This document shows positions 34,432-48,776 of a stretch of 64,000 nucleotides of DNA, in pieces (the first letter of the stretch is position 1; each line of letters starts with the position of its first letter). The position numbers were made by a program, and so were the translations under genes. This DNA is from Polytrichum commune (Eukaryota; Streptophyta; Polytrichopsida; Polytrichales; Polytrichaceae): NCBI GenBank assembly GCA_950295325.1, contig OX485805.1, forward strand, positions 46,276,758 through 46,340,757. The letters run 5' to 3'. Below the pieces are notes generated by a model. That model had not been told where the DNA came from. It was given only the letters and a program-made list of their open reading frames with translations, and ran no database searches.

Positions 34432-36842
34432 GTCTTCGGGCACTCCTATGGTAACCGCGCCTTGTACAAAACATTAACCCCTAAATCCCCAAGCCTTCTG
34501 TGAGGCCTAAACCTCCACCCTTGCTTGCGTCATAGTCCAGGTGGGGATTTAGAGCTCCCATATCATTTCCTTCTTCCTCCAATGTCGAGGCCCATTTAAT
34601 CTTCATTACTCAATTCATCAAGAAGACTCCACTCTTTATTATGGAACACAAGGCTATCAGTAATTAAGAATACTCCGCGCCTTGTGTCCAATTCCCACAC
34701 ACAACCAGCTAAGCAATTCAGTAACACGTCTAACTAGGCCAAGTGTACAGTTTTACACTTAGGTTGCAACTCCAACCCCCCTCTCCTAACGTAGACCATT
34801 ACCCTCCTATCCTAATCTACTTCCACTTCTAAGCCCTAAGCTTCCCCTCCCCTAACCACTGCACCCTCAATCCACACTAACTAACACCTAAATGTTGGCA
34901 TTCACCTAATCCCCCTAATTATCCATTCACTTGCAGCCTAATCCTAATTCCCACTCCTAATGTCCTCCCTTAGGATGAGCTGCCCGGCCTTCAGTCTCAA
35001 CCGTTCAGAGTTAAATCCACGATGTTTGAAGGTTCATGGAACCCGTCACCACCCGTCAACCTGAACCGGTTGGCCACTGCTCTTCGGCCCTCTCAGCTTA
35101 CCGCTCCCAGTTCAACTTTTGCAGATCCCACCTTAAACCTTGGACACCAGGCCCCTCCCGTTAGGCACCCTCCTTCCAGAGAGCAGCTGACAGCCTCGAT
35201 CACAGCTCGAAATGAGCGAATCCCTTGGACTCTCTGCAATGAGCCTCGCACACCTGCATTCGGTGACCCTGAATGCTCGAAGATGTGATTCAGTTGATGC
35301 CCATGTCCGGCATTCACCCACCCAGGTGCCCAGCTGCATTCCGATTGAGCTCCAGCAATCACCCAGTTGCAGCTGTTGGGTTGCTTTGCAACTCTTACCC
35401 TCTTAGCAATGCAGTCGCGATTCCCAGGGTGTGGATTTGTGATAGGTTTCGCCCCACTATCGATCCGAATTTGATCCCTCACTCTTCCCCTGTTCCTCCT
35501 CAACCAACATTGAGTAGATCTTCGACCCGTCCGCACTCAGTGACCTCTAGAATCTCCCCAATTTTACCAGCATTGATCCTTAAGCTGGAACCCAGGTTTC
35601 CTCACGCTGCTGTTCCCTTCGGCAACCCAATTGTCACGGCTGAACCTCCGAATGGCCAGCTTCCTCCTTGCGGCCGTGACCTGAATTCTTGGGCCTCTGT
35701 GTGAATGTACCTCAGTTGGTTTCCACCTTTTACTCTCGCCCTACCGGATCCCCCCTTTTGGCAGCTCCAACCTCCTGCCGGCTCAATGTGTTTCCTTCTG
35801 GATTTCGCCGGAGCTCCGCCCTGGCTCCGGCTGCTACTAGAGAGAGTGAGAGAGAGACAGTCTGGGACTCTCCCGAATCCTAACTGTCTCCGCCCCTTGG
35901 GATCCGAAATTAACTAGGGCACCGTGACCCCTAGCCTAAAACAAACATCAACCAACCTCCTTAAGGGCAATAAAAACCCGGAACCAAGCCCAACAACTAA
36001 CTTCAACAATTCACTTCATCAAAATACCATTAACTCCCCCCCCCCCTCACAAATCTGTAACGAACTAACACACTAACCTACGGTTCAATCCCACAACTCT
36101 AGCACTAGCTTCTAATTTACTTCCATCCTTTGTCAAGCTCTAAATACTAATACACCCTTCTAGACTTAAAAGCAATCACCATTAAATGAATCACTCTTTT
36201 TATGTTTTGAATACTTGATCAGAGCATCAAATCCTAAGTTCTGATGACCTTTAAGACTAAGTACACATGTGAGCACCCAATTTGGGCTCACACCTTCACG
36301 TTTGATTTTCAGGTAAGCGCAGTTTTGATACTTCAAATTTCCATTATGTAGCCAAAAAAACCCTATTTTTCTTAAATTTACTTGTATGGATGTGAACTAG
36401 ACTACCATTTATTCATGCTAAGAATATCTAAAACCAATCAGATCACATTTGCTAGGTCCGATTGACATGTGAACAAGGCCTTTGTTAAGAGGCAGCTAGA
36501 GAGAACTTTATTTTTTTTTGTTTCATGGCCATTCAGGTCAGGCCACAAGTTTTTGATAGATGGAAACTTTGCCATAATATATTATGTGGTTGACAATTGA
36601 GCTACTACCAGAAAATTGGGTTTTTTTTAAAGAAAATTAATCCATCACCCTCAAAGTTGAAGGGTCGCATAAGGAAATTTGGGGGTATTCACTCTTTGAT
36701 TGGGAGTAAGCAACATGTGGGTGCAAGCATAGGAAAGTGGACCCAAAAAGTGCTCCATTATATGAAATCCATAATTTTTTGGGGGTCAAAGGCGTAAAAG
36801 TAGTAGCATGGTGTTGTTTAAATTGGACTTTTTAATAATTTT
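34432..36842. other. Spacer with a GC-richer block, no gene recognised
   Basis: About 34,970-35,930 is richer in G+C and open in several frames on both strands at once, with no splice pattern or motif I recognise; I treat the frames as chance. A GA-rich run lies near 35838-35858 and a C run near 36037. Confidence 0.35.
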
Positions 36843-37130
36843 CATTATGACCTCTAATGTTGTGTTAAATACTCAAATGTAGAATATCAAGATGACATCT
36901 TCAAAACTAATCTTTAAAGGTGATGCTCAAAAGCACATGGTTAAATTTGGTTTTGAACGTACATTTCATGACCTTAAATATTTTGAAGTTGGAATTTCTT
37001 TTCATATTCCTTGAGTTCATTATACACTTGAGGGCATCATCACAAAGCTTTGTAGAAAACCATCAATTTAATGTAATTTTTTCGTATTTTAAACAAATTT
37101 TAGACAATTACTTGTTCAATATCACCTATT
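36843..37130. repeat. Inverted diverged copy of sequence in the duplicated flank
   Basis: Read in reverse, this matches about 26,870-27,160 (copy A) and 47,110-47,400 (copy B): CTTGATATTCTA, TAACACAACA, AAATATTTAAGGTCATGAA and CAAGTTCATAATACATT-like words occur in the same order. It is a dispersed repeat, probably an old mobile element. Confidence 0.7.
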
Positions 37131-38348
37131 TGCACACCCACGGGTAGGTCACTCTAAGGCATTTTTGTGCACCACGTGCGGCTGGGGGTTTTTTGTTTTG
37201 GGGCTATTTACCTTCAAGGGCTGAATTAAAGCCTCCCTATAATTACTTAAATTTCAAAAATGGCCCATTTGTTTGCACCCTTCCATTACTTATATTGTCC
37301 AAGTCACTGCAATTTTTTGTACTCTATATTCCTTTTAAGTAATAAAAGCTAATCTACTTCCTAACGCATTGACAAAACCATGGAAACAAAGAAGGGTGCA
37401 AACAGTAATATCATTGCAAACAAAGTTATGAAGAAAACACATAGGAGACCATAGCAAACATACTAAACATACCTTCTAGGATCCTTATCTTCAGCCCCTA
37501 TATTAATTTTACAAAAAAATAATGGCCCACATTTTATGTCCACTAACTTACTTATAATGGGATTGTCTACATTTAATGGCCCCTTCATTATTTGGAATTC
37601 CTTTATAATTTTTATTTCAAATGATTTTAATCCTCTCTATATTATGCCGCATGTCGTTTTTAAAATGCACTAAGTGACCTACCCGTGTGCACACCACTTG
37701 CACCGTCTTCTAAAATATGTAGACCACTTTTGGAATTGTTTTGGTCATTATAAATTGCTTGGCATTATATCAATATGTCTTTTTTATATGTCTATTAATA
37801 TTTGCTTTACAAAATTCAAAGTTAGTGTATAGTTTTGCATCACTTTCACTTAAGCCTAGGCATGGATTAGGAGCTATCCACTTTACTGTGCTTGCACCCA
37901 TATGCACTAGAAAGACTCCAAATCCATTCGGTCAAGTTGTGCACAATCATCACCTGGTCCTAAGGGGAAAAAATTCCCATCCAAACTCGGCACCTTATGT
38001 GAAAGATATTGGCTCCTAAATTTTGGTAGCTCATGGACTGACTCCCCAAAACAAGCAATTTCAAATTAATGAAAAAAAACCCTACATGCTTGGAGTTTAA
38101 GGTTTTCATATGTTATTTTGGCCCACTTGGTAGGGGCACCACCCTACACAAGTAGATACCTTCCATCCACGTAGATTGCCACCTAGTGGGTCGCAAACCC
38201 CACTAGAATATTCGGTGGCAACCTATTTTGGTTTGCATGAGCATTTAAAGGTTTAGTAGCAATTCTAGTGGGGCACCCTTTGGGTACCCGCAATATTATC
38301 TTGACATGAAGAGAAAAGCTTGCACAACAAGGGTGAATGAATGGGAGA

Positions 38349-38382
38349 CTAATAATAATAATAATAATAATAACAATAATAA
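38349..38382. repeat. (AAT)n microsatellite
   Basis: ATAATAATAATAATAATAAT with one AAC interruption, about 200 bp left of the copy B boundary. Confidence 0.95.
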
Positions 38383-38604
38383 AAGTAGTGTTCAAAAGGG
38401 TTCAAGAAGGTTTCCAATGCAGATTTCGGAGGTCTTTTTCAAAAAACACAACCATCTTTTGGGCCCCACCAACTTTTTGGCATGTGTTGAGAAGAACAAT
38501 AACCTTACTCTTGGCCTTAATATAGGAAAAGAAAGAGAACCAAAAAAAAAAAAAAAACTATCAGTTATTCTATTATACCTATGCATAGTATACAACATCA
38601 GGCA

Positions 38605-38792
38605 TTCCAACGTGAATTTGGCCCTACCTTGCTCAAGGATCCCCTTGATGCAGGGTGGGGTTTTACTGCCTACCTTGCAGTGGGCGGGCTCTTGGTTGTT
38701 TCGTCAAGTAGAGAGAAGATTTCACAATTGGGAATCGAACCGCCAACCCATCCGTTTGGATTTGGGCACCTCTCCACTGTCATCCGGTAGTT
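38605..38792 (-). mobile_element. tRNA-derived SINE at the left edge of copy B
   Basis: Same element as in copy A. The B box complement GGAATCGAACC lies at 38731-38741. It marks the left boundary of the duplicated segment. Confidence 0.6.
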
Positions 38793-39510
38793 AATTTAGG
38801 GTCATCTCAAACCATATACGTATGCATTTTTTTGTAATTGGTGACCACTTTCAATTATTCTGAATACCGTGCTTACCCTTTGAATATCCATATATGGTTA
38901 TTGTGACTACCCGCTGGCTATGTGTGGAAATCGAAGTGATTAACCTTTGAATATCCGTGATTATCCACGACTACCCATTGGATATCCACGGAAGTTGGTT
39001 TGATTACCATTTGAATGTCCTTGGTCATTTGTAATTGCCCCTTGGATACCTATAGGAATATCTAAAGAGTGATTCAATTACCTAATCTAGCTCGACCTCC
39101 AGACTTTACAAGGATAGCCTCAACCTGACCTGCTAAGAATTCAAATAACCTTCAATACCCATAACCTTCATTTGCAAGAACTTCTTTCTTGAAAGGATTA
39201 TCCTTATCCTTCACTTGTTGGCCACCTTGAAGAAGACGCTAACTCGCGTTTCCATGGGTGCTCAATACTATTAACCACTTGACATTGATATGTACAGGCA
39301 AACTTGTTCATAACTAAATGTCATCAATTGTGTTAATTACCGTAATGAGTTCCTTGAGGTCCTAAACTTCAACTATTTGCATAAATGAAAGGTTGCAAGT
39401 ATGCAAAAACATGTGGCTTCACTTGGTCCAATCTCTCTAGAACAACTCCAAATTTAAAATACTGTATTGTAACCTGATCTTTTATTTTTCCTTCGCAAAG
39501 AAAATGTATC

Positions 39511-42500
39511 CTACTTCAAATCGTAACCTAGAAATTGTGGCACACTCAATGTACCTAAAACTCGAAGGTTATATCCAGGATCATTGATTAAGTAGTGTCC
39601 GGGTGCTAGGAGAGCTTTCTCCGCGTCTTTGTGGGCTTCGTCTTCGTGACCAAGCTTGAAGTTCACATATGCTCGATGCTTTAGAACTTCGTAATCATCC
39701 ACCGGTTCGGCCAACTTAGAAGCACGGTTTAGATCCTCCAATGCCTCTTCATAATTGCCCATGAGCTCTTTTAGTACACCTCGCTCTTGCCAAGCGAATG
39801 AATTAGTTGGATCCGCTTCCAATGCCCGATTAGCACTTTCAAGTGCTCCACTATAATCCCCTATCATTGTTTTGGCAAAACATTCGTTCCTACACACATT
39901 TTGCATAAGGAGGATTTCTAGTGAATATGTGAATTGAAAATTTTCTAACCAAATAATCATATGTGAGCAGTGTTCCAATTGGGGCCATTTCCTAGGTAGA
40001 CGAAGCCCTTAGTTAATTTAGAAATGCAATACCAACAATTTTTGAGAGCGAAGGGGCAATAAGAGGGGGTATGGAAGCAAAATTGGGGTTGGGACTTGCT
40101 AGCTTGTGTGCTCATTCGTTGGACAATCACGACCATTGAAACTAAATGAAGGGTTGCATTGGACAACCGAAGTTGTCAATGAATATTTTCATGTGTTAAG
40201 AAGTAGGTGCATGTTCTTTAATGTTGGTTATCTCATTGCTTCTTGCATGCCTCTACTCTTCCTCTAGAATTTTCCTTCTCTCCAATTTACAGGATATTGG
40301 GAAGGGGGGTCCACTAACAGAACAAAAGTGGGTGAAATAAGCAGAGAAAATATTGTGCATGTAATTAACGACACAAGTAAAACCTAGCAAAGTTTAAGGT
40401 GAAAAGGTCTTACGATTTATGAATATTGTCATTCTCCGGATCATCGAAGTCGGCCGACTCAAAATCTGCAAGGGCTTCCTTGTAGAGTTTGAGTTCCATG
40501 TTGACTTGCCCCCGGGCCACCTTTGCTGCGATCGCATTCAACTGGACCTTGTTATACTTCTCAGGGTCCATATAAGTCAGTATACGAATGGCTCCACATT
40601 GCATATCATCATCGACGTCGTCATGGAGGAAATTCTCCAATGTGGCCATGATCTCTGGATTTTGAGTTGAAATGAAGGCCCGGTTCATCTTGTTGGCAGC
40701 AACGAGAGTCGACAAGCAAGTGATCAACCACATCGGTGTCAAAAGGATGTCTTCCTTGTCATGCGTGGCTTCCAAAAGCCGGCCAAGCACGGAAACCAAG
40801 CTGGTCGAATTCATGAGTTTTAGCGAAGTCTCCTCGTCGTCTGCAATACGTGACAAGGCAAAAGCCACTCTGGTTTTTAGCCAAGGCTCGTCTTCGGGTT
40901 GGTCCACATCAAGCGCACTCACCAATGTGTCGACAAGCCCTTCAATGCTCGCGATTTTAATTCGAGCGCTTTTGGATATCGCCAAATCACCTAAGCACTC
41001 AATAGCGAACGAGTGAATCTTAATATCGCTCTTGTCCGGTTGAAGTATGGCTTCTAGTAGTGTTTGCAGCACAGAAACATTGTCCAAAATGGAGTCGCAA
41101 TTCGCAGGATGGGCGAGGCTAGATAATGCCCAAAGCGCTTTGATTTTTAGGTCAGCCGGTACTTTGGGTGAGAGCATATTAACCAACCTTTCGTGAGTGA
41201 GTCTTGTGTGTATGGTCAATATGGGCTCCACTGAATCCCAAACCCACGACATAGCTATCAAAGCTCCACACACCTTAGTGAATGTTTCCTTCTCTTCGAG
41301 TAATTTTGCGCAACTTTGATCGTCCAACTCCATGTGAGTGATGAACCTCATAATGACCTGCAAGGCAATAGTAAAAAAAATTGATCAGTCTTTATGTTGT
41401 TGTGAATAGTAGGAAGTCCTCAAGATAGCAAGAGGAGGATTCTTAGAGAGAAGTTCTTATTACACTGACTATGGTAAACACTGTGGGTCATACTATTGAG
41501 CTTATTTCCACATGTGGATGCACAATGTGTACACCAAAAAGTTTGGGGATAATATTGTGGATGCACAATATTTAACATAAGAGCTTCGCGCTGTAGAGTA
41601 CAATATATCTTTTGGATTGATAGTACTGGGCATTAAAAGACTTAAAACTTAGAGGGAGGAAGTGGGCACATCACGGGGCAATGACAAGTGTAAATAGGGC
41701 TAAACACAAATACTTGCACGATGCTCCATATTGTGGGTCACATTACATGGTTGCCAGGGTCAGTCACACTAAAACATCCGCCCCCGATATTTAACATAAT
41801 TTGTACAATCATGACAAAGCTACAAATGTCAAAGTACATCAGTGACCCAATTCCAACACAAGCAGACAACTATGTCCTTCAAAAAAATTACTGATGGCAT
41901 TATGCTAAGCATCAAAAAGACAACACTATCTGGATTTTGTATTCTGATTTTTTCAGGGCTGGGGCAGACTGTGTAACCAGTTTACATCACAAAGGAACTT
42001 GGTATTTCGTAGACCATATCAAAATCACGAAATGTTGAAATTTCACGAACTCAACATTGACTCCAAGTGACGGATTTGCTACTTTTCAATAACTTCCGTG
42101 AAATGAATCAAGCACATTAAGCTTCTCAAGTGCTCAACGTGTCAATTACAGGTACTTCAAAGATTATTTGTGCTAGATTTCAATTCAAGTAAAATGGTAT
42201 AAGGGGTCACGGGAGGCGTATTCACATCACCTTTGACACAAGCTGGTGACTTTGCATTTTCTGTTTGTCTGCATTTTGTGAAGGTAGTAAAATGTGGACA
42301 AAATGTCGAATGGCTTTCTTTAGGTCCTCGATCCTTTCGTGTTGCTCGAGTGGAAGATTGAGTGTCTTTGAGACCTCCATTATCGTCTTGGAAGCCTCAG
42401 TAGTGAAGATATCCTTCTTTGGGTTGGCATAGAGAACAGAAAGGGCTCTCGCGAGTTCGCTCTCTTCGCTTAATATGTCATGACCAGATGTCATGTTGTT

Positions 42501-44405
42501 GTGTACCATCATACTGCAAAGTATTTTGCTAACCTCATCCTTGAATTCTTTCAAAATCACGTCCAGGAGGAGGCCCGACAACGTCCATTCGTTTTCGAAT
42601 TTGATATGAAACGGGGGTTCGGACATGGAAATCTCAACCAAGTCGACTGAAATGAAATCGTGGTCCTTGAGGTGTTTGAGGGACGTCTTGAAAGCAACTC
42701 CAGAACATTTTGGACGGATGTGCTTGAAGAAGATCACAAGAAGAGGTTCTGGCAGAGCTTCAGCATCACAAAAGGCCATACAAAACAAAAGGTTTTGATC
42801 ATCAGATGGCAAACCTTTTATGGCCATGACATACGCCACAATCACATTGTCATATCTCACATGCCCAAAAACATTATCCTCGTCATCGTCATCATTTTGT
42901 TGGATTGACACACGGTCATAGTAATCATCATAGACCTCAGTCCAGGAGCTACTATCATCCGGGTTATGGTCAATTTGTCTTCCAATAGTTGCAAGAACCA
43001 CAGGCAGCGAGTCTGCTTTTGATATTATGTTGTCTGCAACATCCTGTAAAACACCAACTTTTGAAAACTGTTAAGATTGACTCGATTCACTGGATTTAGA
43101 AGTTCAAAATCTGGATATGGTGCAATATGGTAGACTCGTGATGTATGTCAACTAATTATATGACTTCAACAAGTTGTCAAATGATTTGAAGCGTGAACTT
43201 CACGGATGTGTTTTTTCACATGTAGAACGTGTCACAATTGGAAATGCTTTAGACACAAAAATAACAAAGGTGCATAAGAATCGGATACTCACTTGAAAAC
43301 TGCTGGGAATCTCCCCATTCGGCAAGTTCGAAACACAATTACCAAGAATTTGACGTGCTTCCTCGAGTGTAGGTTTCTGCATGTGGACTTCTCTTGCACC
43401 GGAACAAATTCCTCTGCCACCACGATCAGAGGTGATAAGATACTTCACCTTCTTTGCATCCAAAACCCTGAGATCCCTCACCAGTTTCGCATCATGCACA
43501 TCATCGAGAATTATGAGAAGATTTAACTCGAGAAGCCGTCGTTGCAGTTTTTTGAGATGAGACAAATCAGTCTTGCCTTCTGGATTTGAATCCTTCCTCA
43601 AATCACCTTTACCCTCTTCATTCGACTCAGATGTAATGTCAAACCCCAAATTCTTCAGCAACTTGATACAGACAGAGCGACTGTTTGCTTTCGGACCACA
43701 TGGTAGAAATTGTACCCCATCTGTAAACAATTGTGTGGATGGTCCTGACTCTGGTGAAGATGTTGCAATTTGTCGGTAGTGTTGAGCTAGGGATTTGGCA
43801 AGACAAGTTTTACCTGACCCGGGGCCTCCATACAGAGTGACAACTTGATCCCCTTGCATATCCTCCAAATGTTTCTTCACCGATTCCTCGGTCCCAGACA
43901 GTTTCACAATTTTCTTGTCCAGAGTATTTTGCAACACATCTGGAAGCTCATCAGCAATCCTTTCAAACATCAAGTCAGCCTCCTGCTTCTCTCTAATTCG
44001 TGAAGGTATTCTTTCGAACGCGCGAACCACTTTGTCCATGCAATCTTTCAAAGGGATCGGAAACGCACGTGCTTTGAACATGAATGACAGGCAAGGGATT
44101 TGGAAAGCGTGGCTCGCCTTGTACATGAATGAGAGACAACCATTGCTTTGCAATTCCTCCAATTTCTTGCTCTCTTCCTGGAGGAGTTTTACGGCGATCG
44201 CGAGTGGCTCCCGCACAATTTCTTCTTGTGCTAAACCATTCCTTCTTATGGCTTCCACCCACCAGACTTTCCTCTCTTCCATTTTGGCTTTCAGGTCTTT
44301 GAAATCTTCCAAATCCTTTGAGGCTGCGTACCACTCATCCTCACCGTCTTGTACAATTTTTGTAGCTTCTATTGCTAATGTTCCAAGTAATGTGGATATG
44401 TCCAT
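39511..44405 (-). CDS. NB-ARC-ARM-TPR immune receptor (NLR-type), copy B
   Basis: Four exons: 43293-44405 (ATG 44403-44405), 42231-43043, 40414-41357 and 39511-39889, with standard GT-AG sites and consistent phases, giving 1,082 residues. Order: helical N-terminal domain (about 1-140, begins MDISTLLGTLAIEATKIV), P-loop GGPGSGKT (about 193-200), kinase-2 LLIILDDV (about 296-303), KYLITSDRGG (RNBS-B position), DSLPVVLATIG in the GLPL position, a winged-helix-like segment LPSDDQNLLFCMAFCDAEAL, a GHDIL motif where MHD is expected, ARM-type helical repeats in exon 3 and TPRs in exon 4 (ALESANRALEADP). Family knowledge: NB-ARC proteins are ATP/ADP-switched intracellular immune receptors. Here ARM and TPR replace LRRs. 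The in-frame upstream AAG/CTC codons lack an earlier ATG, so 44405 is the chosen start. No lesion seen; likely functional. Confidence 0.8.
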
Positions 44406-47400
44406 ATTTCGGAGCTTCAAAACACATGATAAGTTGTAACAAAGTCAGTATACTACTTACTCAGCGCAATGTAGTGTTATTAAAAAAAATTGAGCACTAC
44501 GTAAACTTTGTTGAAAAATTAGCAACATGATGGACCTTGAGCTTGACCGACTATTTGCAACTCCCCACCCCAGCCATACTGATCCACTTAGTGGGTTGAT
44601 TGGAACCTGAACCTCTAATGATGGCCTTCTTGGAACTCTGCTCTTCTAGTGCAGTTTTGAAAACCCTAACAAAGCATTCGAGGTTTAACGCCACTCGATC
44701 ATTTGTCAATCACAAAATTATCGTAAGTTCACAATATTTAGAAGTTTGGGTGTACCGAGGAAACCCCTATTTTGACTACAAATACTAAAAAGCTCAAGAA
44801 AATATATACTCATCAAGGCAAAGGTTTCAGAAACTCAACGTAAACTCTGTAGAGTTGTATAACATTCTCTAGCACCAAGGAAGCTCAGTGCGGATTATGT
44901 TAAGAACCTCATGCAAGTAGTGAGCAGAAAGCACTTGTGTATCCAAACAATGAAACCCACCTTAACCAGAACTCTGTGGAAAATTATTTTAATTCCACAA
45001 ATTCCTTAAAGCCCATCTGATTCTCCCTCCACCAAAGGGATATGGAAAACGTCACAAGTAACCCAAATATGTGCAAAAGCATCCACAGCTTCCTCTTCAC
45101 TCTCAACTCACTGTCACCAGAAACTCTTGCTTGCAAATCCTTAACGCTCAACACTGTCTTCACATTGTGCAGACAATAAAATGCCACAACACAGAATGAT
45201 GGACACAAGTGGAGTGGAAGTGTAACAGACGTGCATTCTCCTTTTCAAGGGAGACAATTAGCAGACGCTGCAACAGTGGCAACTCCGGACAAACAGGAAG
45301 GCGCACTTAAAATACAGCAGATGTGCCTTTAGATGGATACTTTTCTACTTCAAATTTACGCCCACTTCTCGTAGAATACTACGAATCACGCAATTAGTGC
45401 GAAATGCTAAGCCAATCCAAGTGCTCCCTGTAGCCATTTCTCTGGAGCTCGTATGAATATCTTATGCATTATCAAAGTAAAGATTCTTGTACTCATCAAG
45501 TGGTCATATACTGGAGGTCCCATCAATCATGTTGACTATTGAGCAAGCTAGAATGGGTAGCATCTTTTGAGAGCGTAGTCCACTCTCCTTTCAACACGTG
45601 TATTATTGGTGCCAATTCTTAGATCCACACCTAACCACATACAACTTAAATATAGGTGTCCAGATTCGTGTTGTGTTGGATTTAGGCACGACTACGTTGT
45701 GGCCAAACTTATGTTTGGTGAGTTATGCCAAAGGGTGAAAGTTCATGATATGACATAATAGTGACCTACCAGGGGAGAGGACAACTTGGGGTGAAAGTGT
45801 TGATTATCATTGTAGGAGCTCGGTGTTTGTTATTTCTAACCAAATTAACCACTAAATCAGAGTCATGAGCCATGAATTATTCTAGTGAGCTTGAGCTAGG
45901 ATGAATTTGTAAGCAACCTATAGGGGGTATGCTTTTATTATCACCTTCGGTAGGTGTTACAAAACCAAACCCCATGCATAAGCTCAATTTATGGCAGCGA
46001 TAATATCATGATGGAGCAGCATTGACAAAAGGTATTGAACTTTCAATACGGAAGTGAAAAAGGCTTATTCTGAGAAAGATCTTGTACGTTTCTTAATTAT
46101 AGTAATGTATGGCAAATATTGATACAAATGTGCCTTGCAGTCAAACATCCACTCAATTGGTCATGGCACTAGAAGAAATGATCTTGTCCAAATGAACCCC
46201 ACATGGTAGTTCTTTTTGCTTTGAAAATTGGCCCCAGTAGTTGTTTGGTGTAAACTTGCATTTCAATTGAGATGGCCAAGTGGAACCCTGGGTAAGATAG
46301 TGGCCATGTCACTTGTTTTGGTGGCCTCTATTGTTTTGAGGTGACCACCACCCATGTCGGTCTTGTATACCATTCGCCAGACATACCAATTGAGGGTGGA
46401 TAGTCTGGGTAGCACCGTGGAGCCCTCCAACCTTGGCTGTGTGATTGTTCATGGTAGGGGTGCGCAAGAGGGAGGCAATGAGTTGTAACCTTACCCACAT
46501 GGTGTGATATACCTTGACGAAGAGACTTATTGATTGAATTATGCAAGAATGAAAGACTAATCACACCGAGTTGTACTTATGAGCATAATTAGCATGTGAG
46601 CATATGGTGTTTGTATTCAAACAACTCCAAAAGACAAAATGCAACAGACAACCCAAGACAGAATGTCGTACAAGGGCTAGACAACCCATGAAGGAATATT
46701 GCATGGGGGGTAGATAGCTTCCGATGGAAGATGTTTACATTAGAGTTACACAACTCCAACTAGGAGTTAGACACCTCCTTCTTAAAGATCTTTCTAGAAG
46801 AGTTAGACAACTCTAACTAGAAGATATAAATTGGAGTTAGATAACTTTCAACAAATGGATGTTATTCATTGGAGTTGGACAACTCAAGGCGCAAGCATGA
46901 TCAAGTGGATAGTTCATGTACCTTGCATAGGTTAAATAAAGTGAAAGTGATTCAAAACTAGACACTAACTTTGAATTTTGTGAAGGGAAAAAATCATAAG
47001 CATTTTAAAAACACATTGATCTACAAAGCCAAGAAACTTATGTTGACAAAAGTTTTTTCAAGAAAAGTGTACATATGTTAGTAGACCGTGGAAGTTGTGT
47101 ACAAGTAGATGATATTCAACAAGTAGTTTTCCTAAATTAGTTCAAAATATGATACAACTACATAAAATTCATGTTTTTCTTCAAATTTTTGTAATAATGC
47201 CCTCAAGTTCATAATACATTCAAGGAATATGAAAATAATAATAATATATAAGTCCAACTTCAAAAGATTTAAGGTCATGAAATCTACGTCCAAAACCATA
47301 TTTGGCCATTATCTTTTGAGCATCACTTTCAATGATGATTTTTTCATATTTCATCTTGATATTCTATGTTTGATTATCTAACACAACAATAGAGGTCGCA

Positions 47401-48776
47401 TGGGAAAAAAAATTTATTCGAACAACACTTTGCTACTTCTTTTAGGCATTTAACCAAAAAAACGATTTTAGAGTATCATAAGCATTTTTTTCATACACTT
47501 GACCGTGCTTGCTCCCCTCCCAATGATTCACAGATTGAATAGATGAATCAAGTTGGAATTAGATAGTTTCAACTAGAAGAATAGATGAATGAATCAACTT
47601 GGAAGTAGATGGTTCCAACTAGATGATTGTGATTGAGCTAGATGATGGAAGATGATTTTAGAAGAACCAAATATAGAAGATTTGTAATAAACCAAAGATA
47701 GAATAATGAGAAGAATCATTTTTTGTATGATAGTTAGAATTTAAAAATAATGCCTTTGGCATATAAGCAAGCTTGGAGGAGGAGAGAGGATCTTTTGTCT
47801 CTCTCCTACGGTCAGGTGATTTAAGCTCATAGGCAATTACAACATTGTGGCTAAGTTTTTACGCTTTTGAAAAGTACAAAGTTTGAAAGTTCACAATGTT
47901 AGTAATGCATGTGCATTCATAATTGTATTCTTTTTTTGGTGTAAAAGAGGAACTTGACACATGGTCACCAAAGGTGGGTTGGCCTAGTCATTGTTGTATC
48001 CACGTATGCCGCAATGGTTGTGGGCCAGTTACCATAGAGGTGGCATTGGTTACTCGTGAGTGGATGCCACTCCTGGGAGATAGACACTTCATAATACATA
48101 TTGTATGACCTAACATCATGAGTGTAAGAAGGGGTATTATTTGAGGCATTAGCATACATAGTATACATAAGTGAGAGGTATGATTTTTTCTCTAGTGTGT
48201 ACATTTAAAAAGGCTATCAAGAATGTTGAAGTAAAGGTAGATGTACAAAAAGGAGCCCTTTGGGTTTAGAGAAAAATTGACAATAAATATAATTCCATCT
48301 AATTCATGTCTTCATTCATAGTTATCATATGGTAATAACCCTCAATGGCTGCCTTGTCCATTCTTGTTGGGGATTGCATATGGGTTCTAGGTTTTATAAA
48401 ATGCAAGCTTGGCATGGGCTCCCTTGAGTTTTGCTCTCTGGATTGTGGCTAATTTATTGTGCTCTTGTCTTTGTTTGCTTGATGCAATCATTGAGTTACA
48501 TGCTATGGATGAGAAAACTTTCTTATTGGATAGTGAAAGTGGATTTATATGCAATAAATGCCTATTTAATTCGAGCTTTATATTATGTATATGTAGTGGA
48601 GGCAATTATTACATTACATTGAAGAACTTAGTATAAATACATGCGTCCATTTTCTAGCTAGCAATTAATATGTATGCACTTGTTTCCCTCTATAAACTTC
48701 TTGAATATAGGTGATCTAATTTCATAGTGACCCACGCACATCATTTAGGTTTCCAATATAAGGTCCAAACCCTGGG
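44406..48776. other. Copy B flank, no gene recognised
   Basis: Counterpart of 24165-28541. Small indels between the copies break every long frame, which argues against a protein gene. It may hold the promoter of NLR copy B just upstream of 44405. Confidence 0.5.

Noticed and set aside
35022-35917. Overlapping frames on both strands in the GC-richer block at 35 kb
   Set aside because: They are open in several frames at once because of composition, with no splice signals, motifs or homologous context.
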